Shown: piece by piece, positions 7,866 to 14,659 of the stretch
Position numbering within the stretch: the stretch's first letter is position 1
Layout: every line of letters begins with the position of its first letter
Assembly: GCA_012513245.1 (NCBI GenBank)
Contig: JAAZCN010000043.1
Span: 1 to 24,818, forward strand
Length of the DNA stretch: 24,818 bases
Source: Synergistaceae bacterium
Lineage (GTDB): Bacteria; Synergistota; Synergistia; Synergistales; Synergistaceae
Direction of reading: 5' to 3'
Program-made: the position numbers and the translations under genes
Notes under the pieces: model-generated
Told to the model about the DNA's origin: nothing
What the model saw: the letters and a program-made list of their open reading frames with translations, nothing else
Database searches by the model: none

Positions 7866-8208
7866 GAGCACGTAGTACGGTAAAGCTCCTGTGACATAAC
7901 AGGCTATTTCAATATAACTTCTCCATTGATCATTGCGTTTATGAAAAAAACCCTTTAAACTGAGCTCGTGTATCCTTATGTCACAATACGGAAGGGATGT
8001 GAGACAAAAATTGAAAAAAAACACTGGTGTCTGGTGTGACAGACACATAAACTATTTCAGAAGACCTCTGGCAAGATCCCGCACTCATTATTTATCCTCT
8101 CTTAGAAGCGCAGTAGTTTTTTCCACTGCCTCAACGATATATGGCAAACAACTCCGAATATGACCCCCGGAAGAAAAAATCAAGATAACTTTTTAAGGGG
8201 GAATAACT
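7866..8208. other. 343-base intergenic stretch before the ABC importer
   Basis: No coding region is convincing here. Visible structures are a small hairpin CCTGT/ACAGG (about 7888-7903), a perfect 7-bp hairpin GTGTCTG/CAGACAC (8027-8046) beside a run of eight A (8014-8021), and the CCCCC/GGGGG pairing over the ABC ribosome site described separately. No riboswitch or T-box consensus was recognised and no clear promoter for the ABC operon could be picked out, though one must lie here. Confidence 0.5.
8164..8201 (+). promoter_or_regulatory. Hairpin that would hide the ABC ATPase ribosome site
   Basis: CCCCC (8164-8168) can pair with the GGGGG of the Shine-Dalgarno (8197-8201). Inside this, AAAAA (8174-8179) can pair with TTTTT (8190-8194). 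Folded, the start of the ABC operon would be closed to ribosomes. This could be simple damping or part of a switch. Confidence 0.4.
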
Positions 8209-8994
8209 GTGAATATAGAAAACAAACCACTCATTGTAGTAGAAAATCTTTGTAAGGGCTTTGAGGACGGTGAAGTGCTGAAGAACGTCAGCTTCACTAT
8301 TCGCGAGGGTGATCTGGCATCAATAATAGGTCCCTCCGGGTGCGGAAAATCCACCTTTCTGCGCTGCCTCAACTGCCTTGAACTTCTTGATTCAGGCTCG
8401 ATCTCTATCGCGGGAGTAACAATATCACGCAGACCGGGTCAGGTTCCTGATGAAAAAATGCTTGATATCGCACACGAAATAAGGAGCGAAGTGGGGATGG
8501 TCTTCCAAAGTTATAATCTGTTCCCGCACAAAACAATAATGGAGAATATTACGCTCGCTCCCATGGTCGTAAAAAAACAGGCCAAAGACGAAGCTTATGA
8601 ATTGGCAATGAAGCTTTTGGATAAGGTAGGTCTTAAAGGATTCGCCTCCAAATATCCTTCCACTCTATCCGGAGGTCAGGGACAGAGGGCCGCTATCGCA
8701 AGGGCGCTGGCCATGAACCCCAGGGTCATGCTCTACGATGAACCGACATCAGCTCTGGATCCCGAACTCGTCGGAGAAGTCCTCCAGGTTATGAAGGACC
8801 TTGACGCAGAGGGAATGACACAGATAATCGTGACCCACGAAATGAAATTCGCAAGAGACGCGTCAGACTACATCATATTTATGGACAATGGCGAGATAGT
8901 TGAGTACGATGACGGTGATGTCCTCTTCACTGAACCCAAAAACGAACGGACAAAAGCTTTCCTCCGCCACTTCGTCAACACGGGGGTAGCGTAA
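8209..8994 (+). CDS. Polar amino-acid ABC transporter, ATPase subunit
   Basis: The 261-residue cytosolic ATPase of a polar amino-acid uptake ABC importer (GlnQ/HisP class). It shows Walker A GPSGCGKST (41-49), Q-loop VFQSYNLFPH (98-107), signature LSGGQ (153-157) followed by GQR rather than the usual QQR, Walker B VMLYDEPTSALDP (173-185) and the H-loop VTHEM. The start is GTG at 8209 with AAGGGGG 8 bases upstream, a site that can be sequestered by a hairpin. The next gene starts 2 bases past its stop, so the two are translationally coupled and form one transporter. The specific amino acid cannot be read from the ATPase. Confidence 0.95.
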   Translation: MNIENKPLIVVENLCKGFEDGEVLKNVSFTIREGDLASIIGPSGCGKSTFLRCLNCLELLDSGSISIAGVTISRRPGQVPDEKMLDIAHEIRSEVGMVFQSYNLFPHKTIMENITLAPMVVKKQAKDEAYELAMKLLDKVGLKGFASKYPSTLSGGQGQRAAIARALAMNPRVMLYDEPTSALDPELVGEVLQVMKDLDAEGMTQIIVTHEMKFARDASDYIIFMDNGEIVEYDDGDVLFTEPKNERTKAFLRHFVNTGVA

Positions 8995-8996
8995 AG

Positions 8997-10553
8997 ATGA
9001 AAAAAATAGGATTGTTATTAGCCGTAATTATGCTGATAGTATCTTCTGCATGTTCACTGCAGGCAGAAGAAATGAAAGAACTTGTCTGGGGAGGAGACTC
9101 TGAAGGTGGCTTCCCTTATATGTTCTCAAACCCAAAAAACACAGATGAACTGATAGGTTTCGAGGTCGATATCGTGGATGCCCTTGCTGAACAGATGGGA
9201 CGTAAACCGGTCTATGTGAACAATGCCTGGGAAAATTTAATACCCGGGCTCAACAGAAAGCTTTACGATATTTCCATCAACGGTCTGGAAGTGACTCCCG
9301 AGCACAAAGAGGCAGTTAACTTTTCAATACCTTACTATAAAACGTTCCTTCAGCTTGCCGTCCGCAAAAACGACAATTCCATAAAGATTCTTGAGGACTG
9401 CAAGGGCAAAAAAGTCGGGACCTTAAAAGAGAGCTTTGCGCAGGAACTGCTTGAAGAGGTCGGCGATATCGATATAAGGACATACAACATCGAAGCCAAC
9501 ACTTACGAAGACCTCGCTAACGGAAGGCTCGATGCTGCTTTCTTCGACCACCCGATCGCGCTATATTCAGCAGGCTTCAACCCGGAAATTAAGTTTGTCG
9601 GTCCTGAGGTCGGCGAACTTGAATATGCCATTGCTGTGAGGATCGAGGACAAAAAGCTGCTGACGGAAGTTAATAAGGCTCTTGTCGCACTGCGTGATTC
9701 CGGCAAGCTTCGTGAGATCTACGACAGGTGGAATCTATGGACACCCACAATGGCTGCTGAATTTAATGACTACAGCCCTTCGAAGATAGAGGCTTCAAGG
9801 TACAACGAGTGGGCTGAGACACACAGACCCAACCTTACATTTGCAAAACGCCTCGATAGATATAAAGACGCCCTGCCCGCTTTCGGTCGTGCTGCTATAG
9901 TAACGATGCAGGTATCCATCACTGCGATGATACTTGCGATCACACTGGGACTTACGTTGGCTATTACAAGGGTCTTCGCCCCCAAATGGATAGCCTCTGT
10001 TGCCACGGTCTATATTGAGGTAGTCCGTGGGACACCTGTGCTGATACAGCTCTTCTTTATCTTTTACGGGCTTCCGAGCATTGGGATAAAATTCTCTCCT
10101 TTCTGGGCAGGCGCAATTGGACTGGGGCTGAACTATGCGGCTTACGAAGCAGAGATTTACCGTTCCGGGCTTTTCGCGATCCCAAGAACACAGTGGGAAT
10201 CTGCGCTTGCGCTGGGGATGACAAGGTGGCAGGCAATGAGGAAAGTTATCCTTCCTCAGGCTGTCCGTGTAGTTATTCCACCGATCACTAATGATTTCAT
10301 CTCTCTGTTAAAAGATTCCTCGCTAGTATCGATAATAACGATGGTCGATCTTACCAAAGCCTACGGGCAGATATCTGCGACTTACTATGATTACTTCGGA
10401 CCCGGCATAATAGTTGCCATTATCTATCTGTTGCTGGGACTGCCTTTTGTAAGATTCGCCCGCTATACTGAAAAAAGGCTGGCGGCTGTGGACAAGGATG
10501 GCAAATACGGACACAGGGAAAATATTTACCGCTCCTCTACCCGCTATATCTGA
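8997..10553 (+). CDS. Amino-acid ABC transporter, substrate-binding protein fused to permease
   Basis: A 518-residue fusion. Residues 1-23 are a signal sequence with Cys19, though the SSAC context is not a canonical lipobox. About 28-260 is a family-3 solute-binding domain (SBP_bac_3: LIGFEVDIVDALAEQMG, the hinge segment GLEVTPEH, GKKVGTLKESFA). About 290-495 is a HisM/GlnP-type permease domain with several membrane helices and the EAA loop (ALALGMTRWQAMRKVILPQ) that docks the ATPase. Such fusions (GlnP of lactic acid bacteria is the studied example) place a binding domain on each permease subunit, giving two per homodimer. It follows the ATPase with a 2-base gap. The likely substrate is a polar amino acid; the exact one is unknown. 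Confidence 0.94.
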   Translation: MKKIGLLLAVIMLIVSSACSLQAEEMKELVWGGDSEGGFPYMFSNPKNTDELIGFEVDIVDALAEQMGRKPVYVNNAWENLIPGLNRKLYDISINGLEVTPEHKEAVNFSIPYYKTFLQLAVRKNDNSIKILEDCKGKKVGTLKESFAQELLEEVGDIDIRTYNIEANTYEDLANGRLDAAFFDHPIALYSAGFNPEIKFVGPEVGELEYAIAVRIEDKKLLTEVNKALVALRDSGKLREIYDRWNLWTPTMAAEFNDYSPSKIEASRYNEWAETHRPNLTFAKRLDRYKDALPAFGRAAIVTMQVSITAMILAITLGLTLAITRVFAPKWIASVATVYIEVVRGTPVLIQLFFIFYGLPSIGIKFSPFWAGAIGLGLNYAAYEAEIYRSGLFAIPRTQWESALALGMTRWQAMRKVILPQAVRVVIPPITNDFISLLKDSSLVSIITMVDLTKAYGQISATYYDYFGPGIIVAIIYLLLGLPFVRFARYTEKRLAAVDKDGKYGHRENIYRSSTRYI

Positions 10554-10570
10554 CCCAATGGGGTAATGCA

Positions 10571-10695
10571 GCGGCGTGTAACTTGCCGCGGGAAGCTGTC
10601 GGACTCAAATCCGACGGGAAGTGCGGCTTTTAAGCCGCGAGAAGAGGCGATTCCATCGCCGGGAAGCGGTTGTGAAACGGCCAGAAGAGGCTTCC
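10571..10695 (+). repeat. Plus-strand train of short hairpins with purine linkers
   Basis: Successive stems are GCGGC-N9-GCCGC (10571-10589), GTCGGA-N6-TCCGAC (10598-10615), GCGGCT-N4-AGCCGC (10623-10638), GGCGAT-N3-ATCGCC (10646-10660) and a weaker GTT-GTGA-AAC (10669-10678). The linkers are GGGAAGCT, GGGAAGT, GAGAAGA, GGGAAGC and AGAAGAG. Unit spacing falls from 27 to 22 bases. A competing longer stem joins 10657-10667 with 10690-10699. Confidence 0.65.
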
Positions 10696-10786
10696 GGCGC
10701 GGGGGCGGGAGTCGATGGCCAATCAATTGCGAATCGATTGCGAGTCAATGGGGTAAAGCAGCTACGAGGGCGACCCCTCCCCGCTC

Positions 10787-10830
10787 AGGAGCATACGGGG
10801 ATGACTAATAAAAGGAGCATACGGGGATGA
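10787..10830 (+). repeat. Duplicated 18-mer, each copy an SD-ATG unit
   Basis: AGGAGCATACGGGGATGA occurs at 10787-10804 and 10813-10830, a 26-base period. Each copy pairs an AGGAG ribosome site with an ATG 9-10 bases on. The first opens a 9-codon frame and the second an 11-codon frame ending at TAA in the terminator tail. In the first copy, TCCCCG (10778-10783) can pair with CGGGGA (10796-10801) and put AGGAG in a loop. Confidence 0.6.
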
Positions 10831-10837
10831 TGGAAAA

Positions 10838-10860
10838 GGGGCATTTGCTCCGCCGTTTTT
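10838..10860 (+). terminator. Terminator-like hairpin for the ABC operon
   Basis: GGGGC (10838-10842) and GCTCC (10847-10851) pair with one G-U across a 4-base loop, then GCCG and five T (10856-10860). Read on the minus strand, the same element is followed by TTTTCC but has an A-C mismatch. It probably ends the ABC transcript about 300 bases after its stop codon. Confidence 0.5.
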
Positions 10861-10890
10861 AAAGACAACCGCTTGCCCGCCCCTACGCTC

Positions 10891-10998
10891 TCATTCTCCG
10901 CGGTTAGGGTTTCACCGTAAATTCTCCGCGACGTTTTTTGTCGTAAATTCTCCGTGGCGTAGACGCCACAATTCCCCGCGGCAGCTAGTCTGTGCCGC
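10891..10998 (-). repeat. Minus-strand train of hairpins with a 26-base period
   Basis: Read on the minus strand from recD2, the stems are GCGGCA-N9-TGCCGC (10978-10998), GTGGCG-TCTA-CGCCAC (10954-10969), CGAC-N7-GTCG (10929-10943) and CGGT-N9-ACCG (10901-10917). The linkers are GGGGAATT, GGAGAATTTA, CGGAGAATTTA and CGGAGAATGA. Hairpin starts at 10969, 10943, 10917 and the end of the last linker are exactly 26 bases apart. Linkers are conserved while stem sequences differ, but the pairing is kept. Confidence 0.7.
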
Positions 10999-11068
10999 AG
11001 CCCTTACGACTGCTTTGCGCGCCGTATTCAAGTCGCGCTTCGCGCCGGTTAAGAAAATAAATTGGAAT

Positions 11069-13306
11069 TCATCCTTTGAAACAACTTTTAAGCCTATCCG
11101 CAAACCTAGTATATCTTTTTTTTGTCTTGTCATTCTTCACAGCGATAGCAACAGCTTTTTTTGTTCCGACAAGCACGACCAGTTTTTTGCCTCTTGTGAT
11201 ACCTGTGTAAAGAAGGTTTCTCTGGAGCATTATATAATGCTGCGTCATTATTGGTATAACTACAGCCGGATACTCTGACCCCTGTGATTTATGGATCGAA
11301 ACAGCGTAGGCGTGGATAAGCTCATCCAACTCCGAAAAATCATATGAGAGACGGCCACTGTCCATTTCAACTATTACCTTGCTGTCTTCCCCGTCTATAT
11401 TGAGAACTGTCCCAATGTCTCCGTTATAGACATCCTTTTCATAGTTGTTGCGGATCTGCATTACCTTGTCGCCTTCCTGAAAAGTCCTGCCCATCCTCTG
11501 GACCTTTGCTCCATGATAAATATTCAGGGCTTCCCTCAATTCTAAGTTCAGCCTTGTGGTCCCGACAGATCCTCTGTGCATCGGGGTAAGGACCTGGATA
11601 TCCTTAACGGGATCAAAACCAAACTTCTGAGGTATTCTCAGTGTGACAAGTTTTTTAATTATTTCAAGGGCTTTGTCTGGATCGTTTTCCTCTATAAAAT
11701 AAAAATCACTCAAAGGGGAGCTTTCAGCTTTCTCATCAAAACAGGGCATCTCGCCGCTGTTGATTTTGTGCGCGTTGACTACGATCATACTCTGCTCACC
11801 CTGCCTGAATATTTCATTCAGATGAACAACAGGGCATACACCTGAATCGATTATGTCTTTCAGGACATTCCCGGGTCCTACTGACGGCAGCTGGTCCACA
11901 TCTCCTACAAAAACAACAGATGCACCTTTTGGAATAGCTTTCAGCAGATGGTGGAAGAGTATCTGGTCTATCATTGAAGCTTCGTCCACCACAAGCAGAT
12001 CGCAGTCAAGCGGGTTAGACTCATTTTTCATGAAGTCTCCGCCAGACATTGAACTTCCTGTGTACTCAAGCATCCGGTGGATAGTTTTTGCCTCGTGCCC
12101 GGTAGCCTCAGCCATTCTTTTAGCCGCTCTACCTGTGGGTGCAGCGAGCATTATCCGGAATCCCCTGGCAGACCTGATCTTGATTATCGCTTTTATAAGG
12201 GTGGTTTTTCCGGTTCCCGGCCCACCTGTGATCACCATCACCTGTGAGCCAAGGGCCATTTTCAGCGCCTCTGTCTGCTGGCCTGCGAAGCTGATGCCAA
12301 GCTCCTGCTGGACCCACGGTATTACCACATCAGGGGCAGCATACTGTCCGTTGAAGGGAGATGAGAGGAGACTGAACAGTTTCTTTGCTGAATGGACCTC
12401 CGCATAGTGGAATGGGAGAAGATAGACGGCACAGTCATCGTTTCCTTCAATATCCTTGTACCATTCGAGTATAAGTTCCTGATTTAGCCTCGCATCTTCT
12501 ATCCCCTTTTCTACCAGTACCGGAGATACCGAAAGGATGTCAGATGCTGATGCTGTGAGCTCCTCTATCGGTACAAACACATGGCCGTCCCTCGTCAGTT
12601 CATTCATGACGTGAAGCACTCCGGCCCTTATACGAAGAGGAGATTCTTTGCTGAACCCCATACTGGAAGCGATCTTATCTGCCGTTGTGAAACCAATGCC
12701 GAAAATATCTACCGCCAGCCTGTATGGATTTTCCTGCAATACCTGAACTGAGGCGCTCCCATAATGTCTGAAGACTCGTAATGCATATCCTGTGCCGATC
12801 CCGTAGCTCTGAAGGAAAAGCATGACTCCGCGCATCTCTCTTTGTTCAAGCCAGGCTTCATGTATCGCAGCTGCCTTCTTTTCTCCAATACCTTCTATCT
12901 CAAGCAGCCTTTGAGGTTGTGTATCCAGGATCTTAAAGGCTTCAGATCCGAAAAGTGAAACAATTCTTTCAGCTGTAGAAGGACCTATCCCCTTAATAAG
13001 ACCTGAACCAAGATATTTCTCTATTCCCTGTACCGAGGATGGCGCAAATGATTTATATTCCACTATTTTAAACTGTGATCCGAATTTAGGATGATCCGTC
13101 CAGAGACCTTTCATGCTCAGTACTTCTCCTACTGCGGGAGAGGCTATCGTACCAACAGCAGTGACCAAGTCAGGATAACCCTTCACAGCTATGCGGAGAA
13201 CAGCATAGCCGCTCTCCGCGTCATTGTATGTTATACGTTCGATCTGGCCGGTTAGTTCTTTTATTTCCTGTTCGCTACCGGAGTACTGCTTTCCATTGTA
13301 TGCCAT
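11069..13306 (-). CDS. recD2: ATP-dependent RecD2-type DNA helicase
   Basis: A 745-residue SF1B 5'-3' DNA helicase of the RecD2 (YrrC) class, found in bacteria outside the RecBCD context and tied to genome maintenance. An N-terminal OB-like region (15-85) is followed by tandem helix-hairpin-helix segments (95-150, 165-215) and a helicase core. The core has Walker A GGPGTGKT (361-368), Walker B DEAS (441-444), QLPSVGPGNVL, and the C-terminal AYAVSIHKSQGSEYP and LYTGITRGKK motifs. The last gene of the pepA operon, it starts 5 bases past the cyuA stop. The only Shine-Dalgarno, CGGAG, directly abuts the ATG, so translation probably relies on ribosomes finishing cyuA. Its 3' end leads straight into the hairpin zone, with no ordinary terminator. 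Confidence 0.96.
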   Translation of the reverse strand: MAYNGKQYSGSEQEIKELTGQIERITYNDAESGYAVLRIAVKGYPDLVTAVGTIASPAVGEVLSMKGLWTDHPKFGSQFKIVEYKSFAPSSVQGIEKYLGSGLIKGIGPSTAERIVSLFGSEAFKILDTQPQRLLEIEGIGEKKAAAIHEAWLEQREMRGVMLFLQSYGIGTGYALRVFRHYGSASVQVLQENPYRLAVDIFGIGFTTADKIASSMGFSKESPLRIRAGVLHVMNELTRDGHVFVPIEELTASASDILSVSPVLVEKGIEDARLNQELILEWYKDIEGNDDCAVYLLPFHYAEVHSAKKLFSLLSSPFNGQYAAPDVVIPWVQQELGISFAGQQTEALKMALGSQVMVITGGPGTGKTTLIKAIIKIRSARGFRIMLAAPTGRAAKRMAEATGHEAKTIHRMLEYTGSSMSGGDFMKNESNPLDCDLLVVDEASMIDQILFHHLLKAIPKGASVVFVGDVDQLPSVGPGNVLKDIIDSGVCPVVHLNEIFRQGEQSMIVVNAHKINSGEMPCFDEKAESSPLSDFYFIEENDPDKALEIIKKLVTLRIPQKFGFDPVKDIQVLTPMHRGSVGTTRLNLELREALNIYHGAKVQRMGRTFQEGDKVMQIRNNYEKDVYNGDIGTVLNIDGEDSKVIVEMDSGRLSYDFSELDELIHAYAVSIHKSQGSEYPAVVIPIMTQHYIMLQRNLLYTGITRGKKLVVLVGTKKAVAIAVKNDKTKKRYTRFADRLKSCFKG

Positions 13307-13311
13307 CTCCG

Positions 13312-14649
13312 CTAAAGATTCTCTGCCGAAGGCCGGTGACGCTGATCAAGTATCTCTATGATCACCCTGTCGACATTTTTCATCCCTTCACGAGTTACTC
13401 TTGCGACATTTTCTATCGTTTCTTCTATGGATGACCCAAAAACTCCCTGTGGAATTCCCAGTTTTTGTCCGGCAACTGCCCACCTGGCAGCAAAATATGC
13501 CTCGGAGGAGGCGGAGCTGACTTTCAGGGCGCAACTTTCCTTCGCGCCGTCGCAAAGCATACCTGCAAGGTTTGAAAGAAGCAGCTGCATGGCATCGGCC
13601 ATCTGGTCTTCAGAGCCGCCCATCAAATAGGTCATGCCTGCGGCAGAACCTGCCCCGGCTGCTACAGAGCAGCCGCACACAACTGACATGCGTCCAAGTC
13701 GTCTTTTTACAAAGCTTGTTGATATATGGCTGATCGCAAGGGCTTTTGCCATCTCGTCATCCGATTTTTTTAAATGTTTTCCCAAAATTGCTATGGGAAG
13801 GATCGCTGTAATGCCGTGATTGCCGCTGCCTGCACTGCTCATTACAGGCAGAAGTATGCCGGACATCCTTGCATCCGCTGCAGCAGCGGTGATGCTTCTT
13901 ATCTTCAGCGCAACATCTTCGCTCCCCTCCGAAGCAAAAATATCTCTTAGGGTCCTGCCGAATCTGCTGCCCTGAACACATTCTCCACAGGTCGAACAGA
14001 CTTCGCCGGGTTTAAATCCTCCCTCAGCGACTGCTCTGTTCATTTCTATTCCGGAAAGGAGGAATTTTTTGTCTTCTTCATCCATCTCGTCTGCCATTTT
14101 GAGAGCTTCTGTGAAGACCTGTGGGAAACCGTCATCTTCAAAACCTATCGAAGATCCTGAGGAATCAGATATATCTTCCATGACAGTGACTCCGTCAGCA
14201 ACAACTTTTTCTATGTGGTTGTAATTACCGCTGACAAGACAAACAGCTTTATGTCCGGGGGTAAAGATAGAGGCAAGCACGTAGACTCCGCTCCTGTCCG
14301 GGTCGCAGTAGATCGTTACCCTTTCCTCCCGGACCCATCTTTCAGCCTTTTCAACATCTTTTGCTGTACTGCTTCTGAGCACCTCGAGACCCAGGTCCGA
14401 GTCTCCGCAGATAGCTCCCATAGCAGCCGCCATTACGTTCCCTCTTGCGCCTCTTGTTCCCGGGATGCCGACCGCCATACCGTTTTTGTATATGCTTCCG
14501 CTGACTGTGACTCTAATAGAAGCGACTTCATCTTTGTCAGGCAGTTCCTTACAGGCCCTTGCAACCGCAAGTGCTACTGCTCCCGGATCAGTGCATCCCA
14601 GTGCAGGTTTGACCTCTTTTGCCAGGAAATCTTTGAACGATAACATCAT
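13312..14649 (-). CDS. cyuA: L-cysteine desulfidase (CyuA/YhaM, UPF0597 family)
   Basis: A 445-residue cytosolic enzyme of the UPF0597/YhaM family. Studied members are oxygen-sensitive [4Fe-4S] L-cysteine desulfidases that split cysteine to pyruvate, ammonia and sulfide; related serine dehydratases share the fold. Family landmarks are PALGCTDPGAVALAVARA with Cys19, CSTCGECVQGSRFG near 225, a GSGNHGITAILPI segment near 300, and VCGCSVAAGAGSAAGMTY near 335. These supply the conserved cysteines. The start is ATG 14649, with AGGAGGG 5 bases upstream and overlapping the stop of the amidohydrolase gene. An upstream ATG at 14685 lies inside that gene and lacks a ribosome site. In this peptide-catabolic operon, cysteine breakdown is the natural role. 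Serine as substrate cannot be excluded. Confidence 0.9.
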   Translation of the reverse strand: MMLSFKDFLAKEVKPALGCTDPGAVALAVARACKELPDKDEVASIRVTVSGSIYKNGMAVGIPGTRGARGNVMAAAMGAICGDSDLGLEVLRSSTAKDVEKAERWVREERVTIYCDPDRSGVYVLASIFTPGHKAVCLVSGNYNHIEKVVADGVTVMEDISDSSGSSIGFEDDGFPQVFTEALKMADEMDEEDKKFLLSGIEMNRAVAEGGFKPGEVCSTCGECVQGSRFGRTLRDIFASEGSEDVALKIRSITAAAADARMSGILLPVMSSAGSGNHGITAILPIAILGKHLKKSDDEMAKALAISHISTSFVKRRLGRMSVVCGCSVAAGAGSAAGMTYLMGGSEDQMADAMQLLLSNLAGMLCDGAKESCALKVSSASSEAYFAARWAVAGQKLGIPQGVFGSSIEETIENVARVTREGMKNVDRVIIEILDQRHRPSAENL

Positions 14650-14659
14650 CTGTTCCCTC

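Larger units (their letters stand above)
10554..11068. repeat. Convergent 3'-end zone of hairpin arrays and direct repeats
   Basis: This is a 515-base GC-rich non-coding stretch between the stop codons of the ABC permease (plus) and recD2 (minus). The left third is a train of short plus-strand hairpins separated by GGGAAG-like linkers. The right half is a matching train on the minus strand with GGAGAATTTA-like linkers. Between them lie a 17-base repeat (CAATGGGGTAAWGCAGC at 10556 and 10746), a tandem 11-mer, a duplicated 18-mer and a terminator-like hairpin. Small open frames cross it but do not respect the repeat period. It resembles REP/BIME-type palindromic zones that gather at convergent gene ends. 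Confidence 0.7.

Noticed and set aside
7866..8208. Known riboswitch (SAM, lysine, glycine) before the ABC operon
   Set aside because: No consensus core elements of these classes could be matched by eye.
10598..10678. Hairpin loops resembling tRNA anticodon or T loops (for example CTTTTAAG, TTGTGAA)
   Set aside because: No cloverleaf, acceptor stem or D arm can be drawn; the resemblance is limited to single loops.
10566..10808. Open reading frame of about 80 codons across the plus hairpin array
   Set aside because: Repeat spacing varies (22-27 bases) without respecting the frame, no ribosome site precedes the start, and the composition follows the palindromes.
10554..11068. CRISPR array or integron attC series
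   Set aside because: The constant parts are only 6-11 bases and the variable parts are themselves palindromic, unlike spacers. No attC core sites (RYYYAAC/GTTRRRY pairs) and no cas or integrase gene are near.
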